DNA of 64,000 nt from DASZRZ01 sp963732925. GTDB taxonomy: Bacteria; Acidobacteriota; Terriglobia; Terriglobales; Acidobacteriaceae. Under the pieces are notes generated by a model. It had not been told where the DNA came from. It did no database searches and was given only the letters and a program-made list of their open reading frames with translations. Where the stretch lies: NCBI GenBank assembly GCA_963732925.1, contig CAVTBJ010000001.1:62001-126000 (forward strand). Reading direction: 5' to 3'. Position 1 is the stretch's first letter, and each line of letters starts with the position of its first letter. The position numbers and the translations under genes were made by a program. Shown piece by piece: positions 1-9,001 of the stretch.

Positions 1-2
1 GT

Positions 3-1319
3 TACGTCACCAATGGCGTGGATGCGCCCACCTGGGACTCGAAAGCCGCGGAGCGGCTCTGGAAGGGAGCCTGTGGCGAGGAGCACTGGCTGGGAACGCT
101 GGAGACCGCGGAAGGGCTGCGCCGGGTGGGCGATGACAAGCTCTGGCAATTCCGCATGGAATCGGCACAGTTGCTGGTGCAGTTCGTGCGCAGCCGGACC
201 TCGTGGCAGCTTGGCCGGCGGGGAGCGTCGCGGGAGCAAATTATTGCGGCGGAACACTGTCTGAATCCCGAGGCCCTGACGATCGGGTTCGCGCGGCGGT
301 TCGCCACCTACAAGCGGCCCACACTGCTGCTGCACGACCGCGAGCGCCTGATACGGATTCTTACCAACCGGCAGTTTCCGGTGCAACTGGTTCTGGCCGG
401 GAAAGCGCATCCGCGGGACGAAGGCGGCCAGGCGATGATCCGGGAATGGCACGATTTCATTGCCCGTCCCGAAATACGCGCCAGCGTGGTTTTTCTGAGC
501 GACCACGATGTTCTGCTGACCTCGCATCTAGTACAGGGCGTGGACTTGTGGCTGAATACGCCGAGGCGTCCCTGGGAAGCCTGCGGCACCAGCGGGATGA
601 AGGTGCTGGTGAACGGCGGGCTGAACCTGTCGGAACTGGATGGCTGGTGGGCCGAGGCCTGTTCTCCCGATCTGGGCTGGGCTCTGGGTGATGGCAAGGA
701 GCATGGCAACGATCCCTCCTGGGACGCGAGAGAGGCCGAGAATCTTTACGACATTCTGGAGCATGAAGTGATTCCGGCGTTTTATACGCGGGATGACCGC
801 GGTATCCCCCGCGGATGGCTGGCAAGGGTGAGAGAAAGCATGGTGCGCTTGACCCCGGCATTTTCCTCGAACCGCGCCTTGCGGGAGTATGTGGACCATT
901 ATTACCTGCCGGGAGCCGCGGCCTACCAGGAGCGCGCGTCCGCAGGCAGTCGCGACGGTGCAGAATTGGCGAGACGGTCCCAACAGCTTGCCCGCCACTG
1001 GAGGGATGTGCAGTTCCTTTCAGTGGAGATGAAGCAGGAAGGACAGCAGTACGTGTTCCGCGCGCAAGTCTATCTGGGAGCGATTGCTCGCGATTGCGTG
1101 GAGGTGCAGCTGTACGCGGAGCCGGAGCTGGGGGATGCCGGGCCTTGCATACAGCCCATGAAGGCGGGAGAATCCGTGAACAACGAAAATGCCGCTTACT
1201 GGTACACCTGCGCGGTCCCGGCGAACCGTCCGGCAAACGACTATACTCCGCGTGTGATTGCAGCCGGACTAAAGGCGGCGATTCCACTGGAGGCTCCATA
1301 CATACGCTGGGAGAGATGA
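3..1319 (+). CDS. glgP: Alpha-glucan phosphorylase, C-terminal part (5' end outside window)
   Basis: Phosphorolyses alpha-1,4-glucans such as glycogen to glucose-1-phosphate using pyridoxal phosphate; cytoplasmic. The frame is open from the first base, so the N-terminal half lies outside; about 438 residues remain. The visible part begins in YVTNGV..APTW, which matches the conserved VTNGVHxPTW stretch of short (Thermus/Mycobacterium type) bacterial phosphorylases. Counting from position 18, residues 91-100 read FARRFATYKR and 187-195 read EACGTSGMK, the PLP-lysine motif with Lys195. The tail after about residue 320 is the beta-rich extension expected in this type. The next gene is convergent, 67 bases away, so this ends its transcription unit. 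Family assignment is secure; the exact substrate chain length is not visible. Confidence 0.5.
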   Translation, partial: YVTNGVDAPTWDSKAAERLWKGACGEEHWLGTLETAEGLRRVGDDKLWQFRMESAQLLVQFVRSRTSWQLGRRGASREQIIAAEHCLNPEALTIGFARRFATYKRPTLLLHDRERLIRILTNRQFPVQLVLAGKAHPRDEGGQAMIREWHDFIARPEIRASVVFLSDHDVLLTSHLVQGVDLWLNTPRRPWEACGTSGMKVLVNGGLNLSELDGWWAEACSPDLGWALGDGKEHGNDPSWDAREAENLYDILEHEVIPAFYTRDDRGIPRGWLARVRESMVRLTPAFSSNRALREYVDHYYLPGAAAYQERASAGSRDGAELARRSQQLARHWRDVQFLSVEMKQEGQQYVFRAQVYLGAIARDCVEVQLYAEPELGDAGPCIQPMKAGESVNNENAAYWYTCAVPANRPANDYTPRVIAAGLKAAIPLEAPYIRWER

Positions 1320-1386
1320 ACCGAGTATTACGCGCACATGACCTGCCACTATATGTAAGCGATCGAGAACCCGTCGGGCAAACGTT

Positions 1387-3453
1387 TCACGCTTGTAAGC
1401 TCTTGCTCGCGTTGCCGTTTTCTGAAGATGGAGGCCATGACTCATCTGCAGCCTTGGCGGGTGATTCTGAAGGTTTTTTAACTGATTGCACCTCTGCGGC
1501 GGGGAAAAGCAGAGAGAACGCTGTTCCACTATGTCCTTGCCGTACACAAGTCCGGTAACGCAGGGTTCCACCGCGCTGTTGAAGAATCGTCGCAACCGTC
1601 CACAAGCCCAGGCCCGTGCCCACGTCTTTCTTGGTCGTAAAGAACGGCGTGAACAGCTTCTCGCGATCCTGCGCCTGGATGCCGCTCCCGTAGTCTGCGA
1701 CAGTAACTCGTATTCCCTTTCGCAGCGGGTGCCTCCAGTCGTGTCCATTCCGGATACGAAGACGAATCAGCCCTCCGGGCGCCGATGCATCGATTGCATT
1801 TACCAGCAAGTTGGCAACGATCTGGCGGAGTTCGCCGCGAAAGACGGGCATTGGCACGCCTCGAGGAGCCTGGACCCTGATCTGAATGTGCTTTGCTGTG
1901 ATCTTTTGGTTATACAGGGACACTAGCCCACTTACGACCTCGATCGGGTCCGTAGGCACTGGTGCAGTCGTGTCCTTGTAAAACCCAAGACTCTGGCCGA
2001 CCATTTGACTCATGCGATGAAGTTCCCCACTCGCGCGGCTGAGATACTGCTGGCAGGCAAGGTTTGCACCATCGAGGGACTTCATTGCCAAGTAGACAAG
2101 GTTGGTGACTCCAGCCAGCGGATTATTAATCTCGTGCGCTACGGTGGCCGCCAGCTGGCCAGCAGCCGCTAGCTTTTCAACATTGCGCAGAGCTTCTTCG
2201 GCCAATTTCTCCGAATGAATATCGGTGCAAGTACCAAACCATTTTCTTATCTGACCACTCGCATCCCGCAGTGGGACGCCGCGCGCCAGAATCCACCGGT
2301 AGCCACCATTCGCGGTGTGCAGCCGGCACTCAACCTCATAGTTTGTTCCACTAGCTATGGATTCCTGCCAGCGCTTCATTACCCCGCCTGCGTCTTCGGA
2401 GTGCAATACGGTCTTCCAGCCGTCATATCCCAGGCTCTTGCTCATGCTAAGGCCCGTAAACTCGCACCAGGACTGGCTGATATAGTCCACCTCCCCGTCC
2501 GCCGTGGTGGTCCAGACCATGTGCGGAATCGACTCGGCCAGAGAGCGGAAACGGGCTTCGCTATCGGCTAACATCTGAGCGCTTCGCGAGCGTTGAATCG
2601 ATACCGCGAGCAGGCTTGCCACCGTCTGCACGAAATCAACATCTTCAGCTGTAAATGCGTGCGAGGCTCTCGAATGGACTCCCAGAACGCCGTACGGGTC
2701 ATCCTCGCCGGGAATCGCTACGCTGAGCCCGCTCACAATCTGGTGATCGCGAAGAAGCGCGGGAGCGCCAAACCGGTTCTCCTTCGATAGATCGTAGACG
2801 ATGATCGGCTCGCTCGAATGCAAAGTGTACCCGGCCTGAGATTCGCGTGCGGAGGGGACCTGACAATGACCCACAAAACCGGGCGTCCATCCGACTCCCG
2901 ATCGCAGGAGTAGTGCCTCGCCGCTGGGAACGAGTTCCAGTACCTTGCAATGCTCTACGCCCAAAGTCGTTGCTATGATACGCACGGCGTGATCCAGGAA
3001 GGCCTGCAAATCGGACTGAACTAGTGCATCCTGTGCCAGCGCGGCTACCGCGGATTGCTGGTTGAGTCTGGACTTCAGCCGCTTTTCCTTAGCGTGCAAG
3101 CTCTGGACCAACGAACTGGTGACGACGCCTACTGCCGCGAAAAGCTCCAGTTGCGAAGCGTCGAAGCCTATCGGGTCAGGGAGAGGGGTAAGGGTAAATA
3201 CATTTGCCATCAGCACGGTCAGGAGAGTCGCCGCCAAGCCGGAGGCGAAGCCTCCGTGCCAGGCACTGAACATGACCGCAGCGTAGAAGAAAAGGAATGT
3301 ATTGTGCGGGAGAACGGACCTGAACAATCCGCTGAGAGCCAGGGCAAGGAGAAGGCACGTAACTACGACCAAATAGCGCTGGATCCGGGGTCTCGCTGTC
3401 GGGCAAAGGTGTCGCCGCAACCCAGAACCAATCCAGAATAGAGATTTATGCAC
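1387..3453 (-). CDS. Membrane sensor histidine kinase (DUF4118-like TM region, GAF, PAS, HisKA, HATPase)
   Basis: A 688-residue sensor kinase. Residues about 27-110 form three to four hydrophobic helices resembling the KdpD-type DUF4118 membrane module. A GAF domain follows (about 140-290), then a PAS domain with C-terminal PAC motif (about 298-415), then HisKA with the phosphoacceptor in VAHEINNPLAGV, then an HATPase_c domain with the N box (NLLVNAIDA), G1 (DYGSGI), F box (FTPFFTTK) and G2 (GTGLGL). It probably senses a small cytoplasmic ligand through GAF/PAS, but the ligand cannot be read. It is divergent from the OmpR-type regulator at 3737 and has no response regulator in its own direction, so it looks orphan. 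Start chosen as the first Met before a positively charged stretch and helix. Confidence 0.5.
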   Translation of the reverse strand: MHKSLFWIGSGLRRHLCPTARPRIQRYLVVVTCLLLALALSGLFRSVLPHNTFLFFYAAVMFSAWHGGFASGLAATLLTVLMANVFTLTPLPDPIGFDASQLELFAAVGVVTSSLVQSLHAKEKRLKSRLNQQSAVAALAQDALVQSDLQAFLDHAVRIIATTLGVEHCKVLELVPSGEALLLRSGVGWTPGFVGHCQVPSARESQAGYTLHSSEPIIVYDLSKENRFGAPALLRDHQIVSGLSVAIPGEDDPYGVLGVHSRASHAFTAEDVDFVQTVASLLAVSIQRSRSAQMLADSEARFRSLAESIPHMVWTTTADGEVDYISQSWCEFTGLSMSKSLGYDGWKTVLHSEDAGGVMKRWQESIASGTNYEVECRLHTANGGYRWILARGVPLRDASGQIRKWFGTCTDIHSEKLAEEALRNVEKLAAAGQLAATVAHEINNPLAGVTNLVYLAMKSLDGANLACQQYLSRASGELHRMSQMVGQSLGFYKDTTAPVPTDPIEVVSGLVSLYNQKITAKHIQIRVQAPRGVPMPVFRGELRQIVANLLVNAIDASAPGGLIRLRIRNGHDWRHPLRKGIRVTVADYGSGIQAQDREKLFTPFFTTKKDVGTGLGLWTVATILQQRGGTLRYRTCVRQGHSGTAFSLLFPAAEVQSVKKPSESPAKAADESWPPSSENGNASKSLQA

Positions 3454-3509
3454 TGTGTACTACTCGTTGGTGGAGAAGGGATTCGAAACTAGGTATCGCA
3501 AGAGCAAAG

Positions 3510-3522
3510 CACTAATCTAGTG
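3510..3522. promoter_or_regulatory. Short palindrome in the divergent promoter region
   Basis: CACTA-ATC-TAGTG is a perfect 5-bp inverted repeat with a 3-base spacer, 57 bases upstream of the minus-strand kinase start and about 215 bases upstream of the plus-strand response regulator. It could be an operator for the 283-base divergent region. The arms are short, so this is only suggestive. Confidence 0.5.
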
Positions 3523-3736
3523 AATGCTTTCATGTCCTCAACTGTAAGTCAAGATAGTGTCATGCGATTCGATTGCGATCCATTGCCATCCAAGAGCATT
3601 GATTCTCCAAGAGAGCGGTAACGGGCAGAGCCCCGCAAAAGGTCGATGGTCCCGTTTGGACCCCACAGAGTTCAGCGATTGTGCCTCGATTTAGGGTGCT
3701 GAGGGTTACGGTATCATTGGTACCAGGATCGAAACT

Positions 3737-4411
3737 ATGCGGATCCTTGTTGTTGAAGATGACAAGAAGGTGGCCAGCTTCCTGCGCCGGGGATTGACGG
3801 AGGAGTCCTACGCGGTGGACGTGGCTCACGACGGCGAGACTGGAGCTCACCAGGCGGAAACTTTCGACTACGATGCCGTAATCCTTGATTTGATGCTGCC
3901 CAAGCTCTCCGGTGCGGAAGTGCTGCAGCGGCTACGCGCTGGGAAACCCGATCTTCCGGTGCTGTTGCTGACGGCTAAGGGCAGCGTGGAAGACCGTGTT
4001 GCCGGGCTCAATCTGGGCGCCGATGACTATCTGGTGAAGCCGTTCGCTTTCGCCGAACTTTCGGCGCGCCTGCGGGCACTGTTGCGGCGGGGAACGCGGG
4101 AGAGCACGCGCCTGCAGATTGCCGACTTGAGCGTAGACCTGACCAACCGGACGGTGACCCGGGGGGGCCGCAAGCTGGAGCTCTCCAGCAAGGAGTTTGC
4201 GTTGCTGGAGTTCCTGCTGCGCAATGCCCGGCGGCCGGTTACGCGGACGATGATCATTGAACACGTTTGGGACCTGCACTTTGACAGTTTGACCAACGTG
4301 GTCGACGTGTACATCAACTACCTGCGAAACAAAATCGACAAGAGCTTTTCCCAGCCGCTCATCCACACCGTGCGCGGAGTGGGATACATGCTCACGGATG
4401 AAAAAGCATGA
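3737..4411 (+). CDS. OmpR/PhoB-family response regulator
   Basis: A 224-residue DNA-binding response regulator, partner of the overlapping kinase. The receiver domain covers residues 1-115: acidic pocket VEDD at 6-9, phosphoacceptor Asp51 in VILDLMLP, Thr in LLLTAK, Lys in LVKPFAF. The winged helix at about 127-222 contains ELSSKEFALLEFLLRN and the recognition region ending in VRGVGYML. It resembles CusR/CopR/IrlR regulators of metal or envelope stress, but this subgroup call is inference. The stop overlaps the next start by 4 bases (ATGA), so the two are translationally coupled. Its likely target is the 11-bp phased repeat array at 5842-5879. Confidence 0.5.
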   Translation: MRILVVEDDKKVASFLRRGLTEESYAVDVAHDGETGAHQAETFDYDAVILDLMLPKLSGAEVLQRLRAGKPDLPVLLLTAKGSVEDRVAGLNLGADDYLVKPFAFAELSARLRALLRRGTRESTRLQIADLSVDLTNRTVTRGGRKLELSSKEFALLEFLLRNARRPVTRTMIIEHVWDLHFDSLTNVVDVYINYLRNKIDKSFSQPLIHTVRGVGYMLTDEKA

Positions 4412-5829
4412 AGCCCCTCGGTGTGCGTGCCCGGCTTACGCTAATTTACGCAACCTTCTTTGCGCTGGTGCTTATGGCACTCGGCCTGCTGGCTTACCGC
4501 ACGCTTGCCAGCCGCCTGCTGAACAGCGTGGACGAGCAGTTGGAGGAGATGGCGACCGGTCTGCGCGGCTATCTGCGGTTTCCCCACGGCAAGCCGGAGC
4601 TGGTGGCCGACCCCCACGATTCCGAGCAGATGTTTTTCGTGCAGTCTGCCGGACGCTATGCTCAGGTGTACGACGCCGGCACGGGCCTCTTGCTTTACGA
4701 GTCTCGCGATTTGGACATTTTGAATCTGGAGCTCACGCCGTCCGAAGTCCACGAAGCCGCGCAGGAACCTGGGATTGGGGAAATCGAAAGCGAACGCATT
4801 CACCTGCGGGTTCACAACAGCCTGGTACGGCCGGCGAACGGGCGCATTTACCTGCTGCGGGTGGGTATTTCCATGCAGCCGGCGCACAACGCGCTCAACC
4901 AGTTCCGCAGGACATTATTGCTTCTGATTCCTCTGGGCATTGTTGCGGCCGGCCTGGCGGGGTGGTGGGTGGCGCGGCTGGCCCTTCGGCCCATCCGGCA
5001 GCTCAGCAGTGCTGCCCATGCCATTCGTCCTTCCGACCTGGAGCGGCGTCTTCCGGTGCGTGGCACGAACGATGAACTGGATCAACTGGCGGATGCCTTT
5101 AACGGCGTGCTCAGTCGCCTGGAGCAGTCAGTCCGGCAAATGCGCGACTTCACCGCTAATATTTCCCATGAGTTACGCACGCCGCTGGCGGCTCTGCGGG
5201 GCGAGGCGGAAGTGGCCCTGTCGATACCGCGTCCGCGGGAGGAGTATCGCCGGGTGCTGGAAAGCCAACTGGAAGAGTTCGAGAAGCTAAGCCGCCTGGT
5301 GAATGACCTTTTGACGCTGGCGCGCGCGGAATCCGGCTCGATTGCCCTGCATAGCGAACCGGTTGACCTGCCGGGGCTGGCGCGCGCGGCGACGGGATGG
5401 CTTCATCCCCTGGCCGAAGACCGTGGACTCGCCCTCGAGCTGGAGACAGAAGGCGAAATCGTAGTGACCGGCGATCCGCACTGGTTAGAGCATATGCTGC
5501 TGAACCTGCTCGACAATGCAATCAAGTTTACTCCCGAGGGCGGAAGGATACGCGTGCGCGTGGGCACGAAGGATGATCAGGCTGTGCTCGAGGTGAGCGA
5601 CTCGGGAATCGGAATCCCTGCGGATGCGCTGGCGCATGTCTTTAACCGCTTCTATCAGGTCGAAGAGTCGCGCTCGGGGCAGTCCGGCGGCACCGGGTTG
5701 GGACTGGCGCTGGTGAGCTGGATTGTGGAAGCGCATGCCGGTCGTATCGAAGCCCGCAGCCAGCCCGGCATAGGGACCTCGTTCCAAGTTTTCCTTCCCT
5801 TGGCCAAGACCCTGGTGATGAGCGCCTGA
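4408..5829 (+). CDS. Sensor histidine kinase, HAMP-containing, heavy-metal sensor type
   Basis: A 473-residue inner-membrane kinase. One TM helix lies at about 9-30, a periplasmic sensor of about 140 residues follows, the second TM is at about 168-190, then HAMP (about 190-243), HisKA with ISHELRTPLAALRGE and phosphoacceptor His254, and HATPase_c with NLLDNAIKF, DSGIGIP, FNRFYQ and GTGLGLAL. The layout and size match the CusS/IrlS-type sensor kinases that respond to copper, silver or other envelope stress. The start overlaps the response regulator stop (ATGA), an obvious operon. The signal itself is not readable from sequence; metal sensing is supported only by family shape and by the metal efflux operon 12 kb downstream. 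Confidence 0.5.
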   Translation: MKPLGVRARLTLIYATFFALVLMALGLLAYRTLASRLLNSVDEQLEEMATGLRGYLRFPHGKPELVADPHDSEQMFFVQSAGRYAQVYDAGTGLLLYESRDLDILNLELTPSEVHEAAQEPGIGEIESERIHLRVHNSLVRPANGRIYLLRVGISMQPAHNALNQFRRTLLLLIPLGIVAAGLAGWWVARLALRPIRQLSSAAHAIRPSDLERRLPVRGTNDELDQLADAFNGVLSRLEQSVRQMRDFTANISHELRTPLAALRGEAEVALSIPRPREEYRRVLESQLEEFEKLSRLVNDLLTLARAESGSIALHSEPVDLPGLARAATGWLHPLAEDRGLALELETEGEIVVTGDPHWLEHMLLNLLDNAIKFTPEGGRIRVRVGTKDDQAVLEVSDSGIGIPADALAHVFNRFYQVEESRSGQSGGTGLGLALVSWIVEAHAGRIEARSQPGIGTSFQVFLPLAKTLVMSA

Positions 5830-5841
5830 GCGGTTCGCAGC

Positions 5842-5879
5842 ATTAGGGAAATCTAATGTTCTCCTAATGATCGCCTAAT
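5842..5879 (+). promoter_or_regulatory. 11-bp phased CTAAT repeats, probable response-regulator operator
   Basis: The pentamer CTAAT occurs at 5853, 5864 and 5875, and its inverse ATTAG at 5842. All four are spaced exactly 11 bp apart, on one face of the helix. Tandem half-sites at 11-bp spacing are typical of OmpR/PhoB-family regulators. The array lies 13 bases after the sensor kinase stop and 57 bases before the start of the small secreted gene, where the last repeat could overlap the -35 region. Confidence 0.5.
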
Positions 5880-5935
5880 TCGTCGTGGCGTAGTGTCAAA
5901 GGCGTTGGGATTGAGAAATCCCCGGAGGAAATAGA

Positions 5936-6262
5936 ATGAAAAGCAAACTGACGATGTGCGCGCTGGCGGTAACCCTGCTGGCGGGCGCAGCATTCGCCCA
6001 AGCCCCAGCCGCCAAGCCAGCCAAGCACGCCAAGGCCGCGTCCGCCATGCATACCCGCGTGGCCACGGGCAGCGTTGTTTCGGTGGACGAGAGCAAACTG
6101 GTGCTGTCGCACAAGGTAAAGGGCAAGGCGCAGGAGATGTCGTTCGATCTGAATGGCGATACCCACAAAATGGGCGATCTTAAGGCCGGCGCTAAGGCGA
6201 CCGTGCACTACAAGGTCGACAACGGCAGCAACGTTGCCACCTCAGTAACCGCAAAGGGCTAA
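5936..6262 (+). CDS. Small secreted protein of unknown function
   Basis: A 108-residue protein. Residues 1-21 form a signal peptide ending in an AxA-type site (GAAFA). A short Ala/Lys/His-rich linker (about 24-38) follows, then one small beta-rich domain (VATGSVVSVDESKLVL to the C terminus) resembling OB-like soluble periplasmic domains, with no Cys. The ribosome binding site is strong (CGGAGGAAATAG) and fixes the start. It lies directly after the OmpR-type two-component pair and behind the phased repeat array, so it is probably the main target of that system, much as small periplasmic proteins follow stress-sensing pairs elsewhere. A perfect hairpin follows the gene. I do not recognise the family and assign no function. 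Confidence 0.5.
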   Translation: MKSKLTMCALAVTLLAGAAFAQAPAAKPAKHAKAASAMHTRVATGSVVSVDESKLVLSHKVKGKAQEMSFDLNGDTHKMGDLKAGAKATVHYKVDNGSNVATSVTAKG

Positions 6263-6308
6263 GAGTCACCCAAGACGCGCCACGAAGTCTTTTTCGTCAA
6301 ATAGCAGC

Positions 6309-6346
6309 GGAGCAGGATATCGGCTTTCGAACCGGCATCCTGCTCC
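6309..6346 (+). terminator. Hairpin after the small secreted gene
   Basis: GGAGCAGGAT pairs perfectly with ATCCTGCTCC (10 bp), and an inner CGG/CCG pairs as well. It lies 47 bases after the stop at 6262. No T-run follows, so it may be a rho-assisted terminator or mRNA 3' stabiliser. Confidence 0.5.
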
Positions 6347-6522
6347 AGACTGCCCAGCCCCCCGTGGAATTCATCGCAGAGGCTCTCCCATTCATCTATA
6401 TGAGCAGGGGAACGGATGCCTGGAGAGTCCCTTGGATTCGGTGCCGGCCGAAGCTGTGATGGTGGTCACGGCGGCGGCGAATTAGCGACGTTAGACTAGG
6501 GCAGGTGTGGCGGGGTGATTTT

Positions 6523-8226
6523 GTGAGTTCAGCGATACTGGTAAGTCCCGGTCCGGCGCGGGCGGAGAATGCGCGCCGCTTTGCACGGCCGCGTTTGCGT
6601 TCCCTGCCAATCTGGGCAGTCTCGGCGATTACGCTGGGCAGCGGCTTTATCAATCTTCTTTCGGTTCTCGACCCCTGGATCCCGGGCGGGCATCCGCTGC
6701 TGAGGGAACTGTTCCCCCTGGAATTTCTTCGGCTTTCCCGTTTTGTGGTGCTGCTGATCGGCTTTGCGCTGATGGCCTCGTCGCTCAACCTTTACCGGCG
6801 AAAGCGGCGTGCCTGGCAAATCGCCATAGGATTGGCTGTGCTGGCCTTCATCTTTAATCTCACCAAGGCGCTTGATTACCCGGAGGCTCTCCTCTCGCTG
6901 GCGCTGGCAGGAGTGCTGTGGCTGAGCCGCAAGCAGTTTTGGGTGAAGAGCAGCCGTCCCGACTTGCGCTGGGCAGTCCTGCGTCTGGGCATGGCGGCGG
7001 CCATCGCCCTGGCGTATGGAATCTGGGGTTTTTGGATTCTTGATCCCAAGGACTTCGGCATCAATTTTACAATTGGGGCGTCCATTCGGCAGACGCTGCA
7101 GTTTTTCTCGCTGATATACCCGCCGCAGATCACACCCCACACCCGCCATGGCGCCTGGTTTTTCCAGTCCATGTACACCATTGTGATCGCCGCCTATACC
7201 TATGCGGGACTGGCGTTATTCCGTCCCGTGGCGCATGCCTACCGCACCGCGCCGCGCGAGCATGCCCAGGCGGCCGCCATTGTCGAGCGCTACGGGCGAT
7301 CGTCGCTGGATTATTTCAAGCTGTGGAGGGACAAGTCCTACTTTTTCTCTCCTGCTCACGATTGCTTTATTGCCTACAAGGTGGCTGGAAACTTCGCCAT
7401 CGCGCTGGGAGATCCGGTGGGACCGACGGAGCAGGTTGAGCTAGTGGTGCGCGAGTTCCTGAACTATTGCCGGGAAAATGACTGGCGTGTGGCCTTTCAC
7501 CAGGCTACGCCGGGGACATTGCGCGTGTACCAGCAGGCAGGATTTCATCGCCTGAAGATCGGGGATGATGCCATCGTGGATCTCGACAAGTTCCGACTGG
7601 AAGCCAAGACCATGAAATCCATTCGCAGCCGGGCCCAGCAGCTGGAGCGACTTGGTATTTCCTTCCTCATTCTGGAGCCTCCGCTTACCGACGCGGTGCT
7701 GCAGGAAGCAAAATCGGTTTCCGACGAATGGCTGCAAATTCCTGGACGGCGGGAGCGTAGTTTCACGCTGGGGGCCTTCGAACCCGATTACCTGAAGAAA
7801 ACCCGCCTGGCAGTGGCGCTGGACGCGGAAGGGAAGATGCTGGCATTCGTGAATTTTGTGCCCTCCTATGCTCCGGGTGAGTGCACTCTCGACCTGATGC
7901 GCCGCCGCACGGATTCTCCCAACGGCATCATGGATTATCTGTTCCTGCGCGTTCTGGAGTGGGCAAAAATCCAGGGATTCCGCACTTTTAGTCTTGGCAT
8001 GGCTCCCATGTCAGGATTTCAAGAAAGGGAACAGGCGTCCCTGGAGGAACGCGCGGTGCACAACTTCTTCTCGCATCTGAATTTCGTATTCAGTTACCAG
8101 GGCTTACGCAGCTACAAGGCCAAGTTCGCGACGCGCTGGGAACCGCGATACGAAATCTATCGCAACGCGCTCGACCTTCCCCGTCTGGCGCTGGCGCTCT
8201 CGAAAGCTTCCGAATACAAGGGCTAG
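6523..8226 (+). CDS. Phosphatidylglycerol lysyltransferase-like protein (MprF/LpiA synthase half, DUF2156)
   Basis: About 567 residues. The first 230 carry roughly six hydrophobic helices; the rest is a DUF2156 (GNAT-like) domain as in the C-terminal half of MprF/LpiA, which transfers lysine (or alanine) from aminoacyl-tRNA to phosphatidylglycerol and lowers the negative surface charge. Visible family features are FFSPAHDCFIAYKV, ALGDPVGP, a QAGF stretch, and FSLGMAPMSG near the end. The usual N-terminal UPF0104 flippase half is absent and is instead encoded separately at 8977. GTG at 6523 was preferred because GGGGTGAT precedes it; GTG at 6505 is possible. The stop lies 1 base before the next start. 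The amino acid transferred is not readable. Confidence 0.5.
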   Translation: MSSAILVSPGPARAENARRFARPRLRSLPIWAVSAITLGSGFINLLSVLDPWIPGGHPLLRELFPLEFLRLSRFVVLLIGFALMASSLNLYRRKRRAWQIAIGLAVLAFIFNLTKALDYPEALLSLALAGVLWLSRKQFWVKSSRPDLRWAVLRLGMAAAIALAYGIWGFWILDPKDFGINFTIGASIRQTLQFFSLIYPPQITPHTRHGAWFFQSMYTIVIAAYTYAGLALFRPVAHAYRTAPREHAQAAAIVERYGRSSLDYFKLWRDKSYFFSPAHDCFIAYKVAGNFAIALGDPVGPTEQVELVVREFLNYCRENDWRVAFHQATPGTLRVYQQAGFHRLKIGDDAIVDLDKFRLEAKTMKSIRSRAQQLERLGISFLILEPPLTDAVLQEAKSVSDEWLQIPGRRERSFTLGAFEPDYLKKTRLAVALDAEGKMLAFVNFVPSYAPGECTLDLMRRRTDSPNGIMDYLFLRVLEWAKIQGFRTFSLGMAPMSGFQEREQASLEERAVHNFFSHLNFVFSYQGLRSYKAKFATRWEPRYEIYRNALDLPRLALALSKASEYKG

Positions 8227-8227
8227 C

Positions 8228-9001
8228 ATGGGCAGCACGCGCAAAATGGCGTTTCTGGCCGCAATGCTGCTGTCGATTCCCGCGTGGGCTGCGCCTGTCC
8301 CGGGGAAAAACGAGGTGATGCTGCGGGGCCGGGAGCAAGACGTTTACTATTTCCCGGCCGCCGTAAGCCCGGCTCAAGGGCGGATCTTGTTCGCTCCCGG
8401 AGACGGTGGCTGGCATGGATTCGCCATCACCGTCGCCAAGACGATCAGCGGATGGGGCTACGATGTGTACGGCCTCGACACCAAACGCTACCTGACCGTC
8501 TACACCGATGATGGTGGCCTGACGGAAGCGCAGGTGTCATCGGATTTTGCTGAGCTGGCGCGTTCGCTCGGGGCTGGTGCCGATCGCCGTTTTACGCTGG
8601 TGGGCTGGTCGGAAGGAGCCGGTCTTTCGCTGCTGGCGGCGGCGCAAGGAAACAGGCTGATTTTCAACGGGCTGGTAACCATGGGACTGCCGCCGAAAAA
8701 CTTTCTTGCCTGGAGATGGCAGGACGCAGTGACCTACGTGACCAAGCAACTGCCTGCTGAACCCTGCTTTTCGAGTCTGGACTACATGAGCAAGATCAGC
8801 CCCTTGCCGCTGTTCATGATCCAGTCGACGAATGATGAATACGTGCCGCTGGACGTGGCGCAGCGCTTGTTCCAGGCTGCGCACGAGCCGCGGCGCTTTC
8901 GTCCCGTGTCCGCGTCGGACCACAGGTTCGACGGCGGTCAGCAGCAGGTCTTCTCCGTGCTCCAGGAGGCGCTGCAGTGGATTCCGCAGCAGTCCCGTTG
9001 A
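8228..9001 (+). CDS. VirJ/AcvB-type alpha/beta hydrolase, probable lysyl-phosphatidylglycerol hydrolase
   Basis: A 257-residue exported protein: signal peptide 1-21 (AWAA), then a VirJ-like domain. Residues 56-62 read APGDGGW, close to the SGDGGW signature of the VirJ/AcvB family (PF06057). The nucleophile elbow is GWSEG with Ser128, the acid is likely the Asp in STNDEYVP, and the His is in SDHRFDGG. In Agrobacterium and Rhizobium, AcvB/AtvA hydrolyses lysyl-PG and is encoded beside lpiA, the synthase. The same pairing here supports that activity in the periplasm. It starts 1 base after the synthase stop and overlaps the flippase gene by 25 bases, so the three are one operon. Single-domain length suits VirJ rather than two-domain AcvB. 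Confidence 0.5.
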   Translation: MGSTRKMAFLAAMLLSIPAWAAPVPGKNEVMLRGREQDVYYFPAAVSPAQGRILFAPGDGGWHGFAITVAKTISGWGYDVYGLDTKRYLTVYTDDGGLTEAQVSSDFAELARSLGAGADRRFTLVGWSEGAGLSLLAAAQGNRLIFNGLVTMGLPPKNFLAWRWQDAVTYVTKQLPAEPCFSSLDYMSKISPLPLFMIQSTNDEYVPLDVAQRLFQAAHEPRRFRPVSASDHRFDGGQQQVFSVLQEALQWIPQQSR

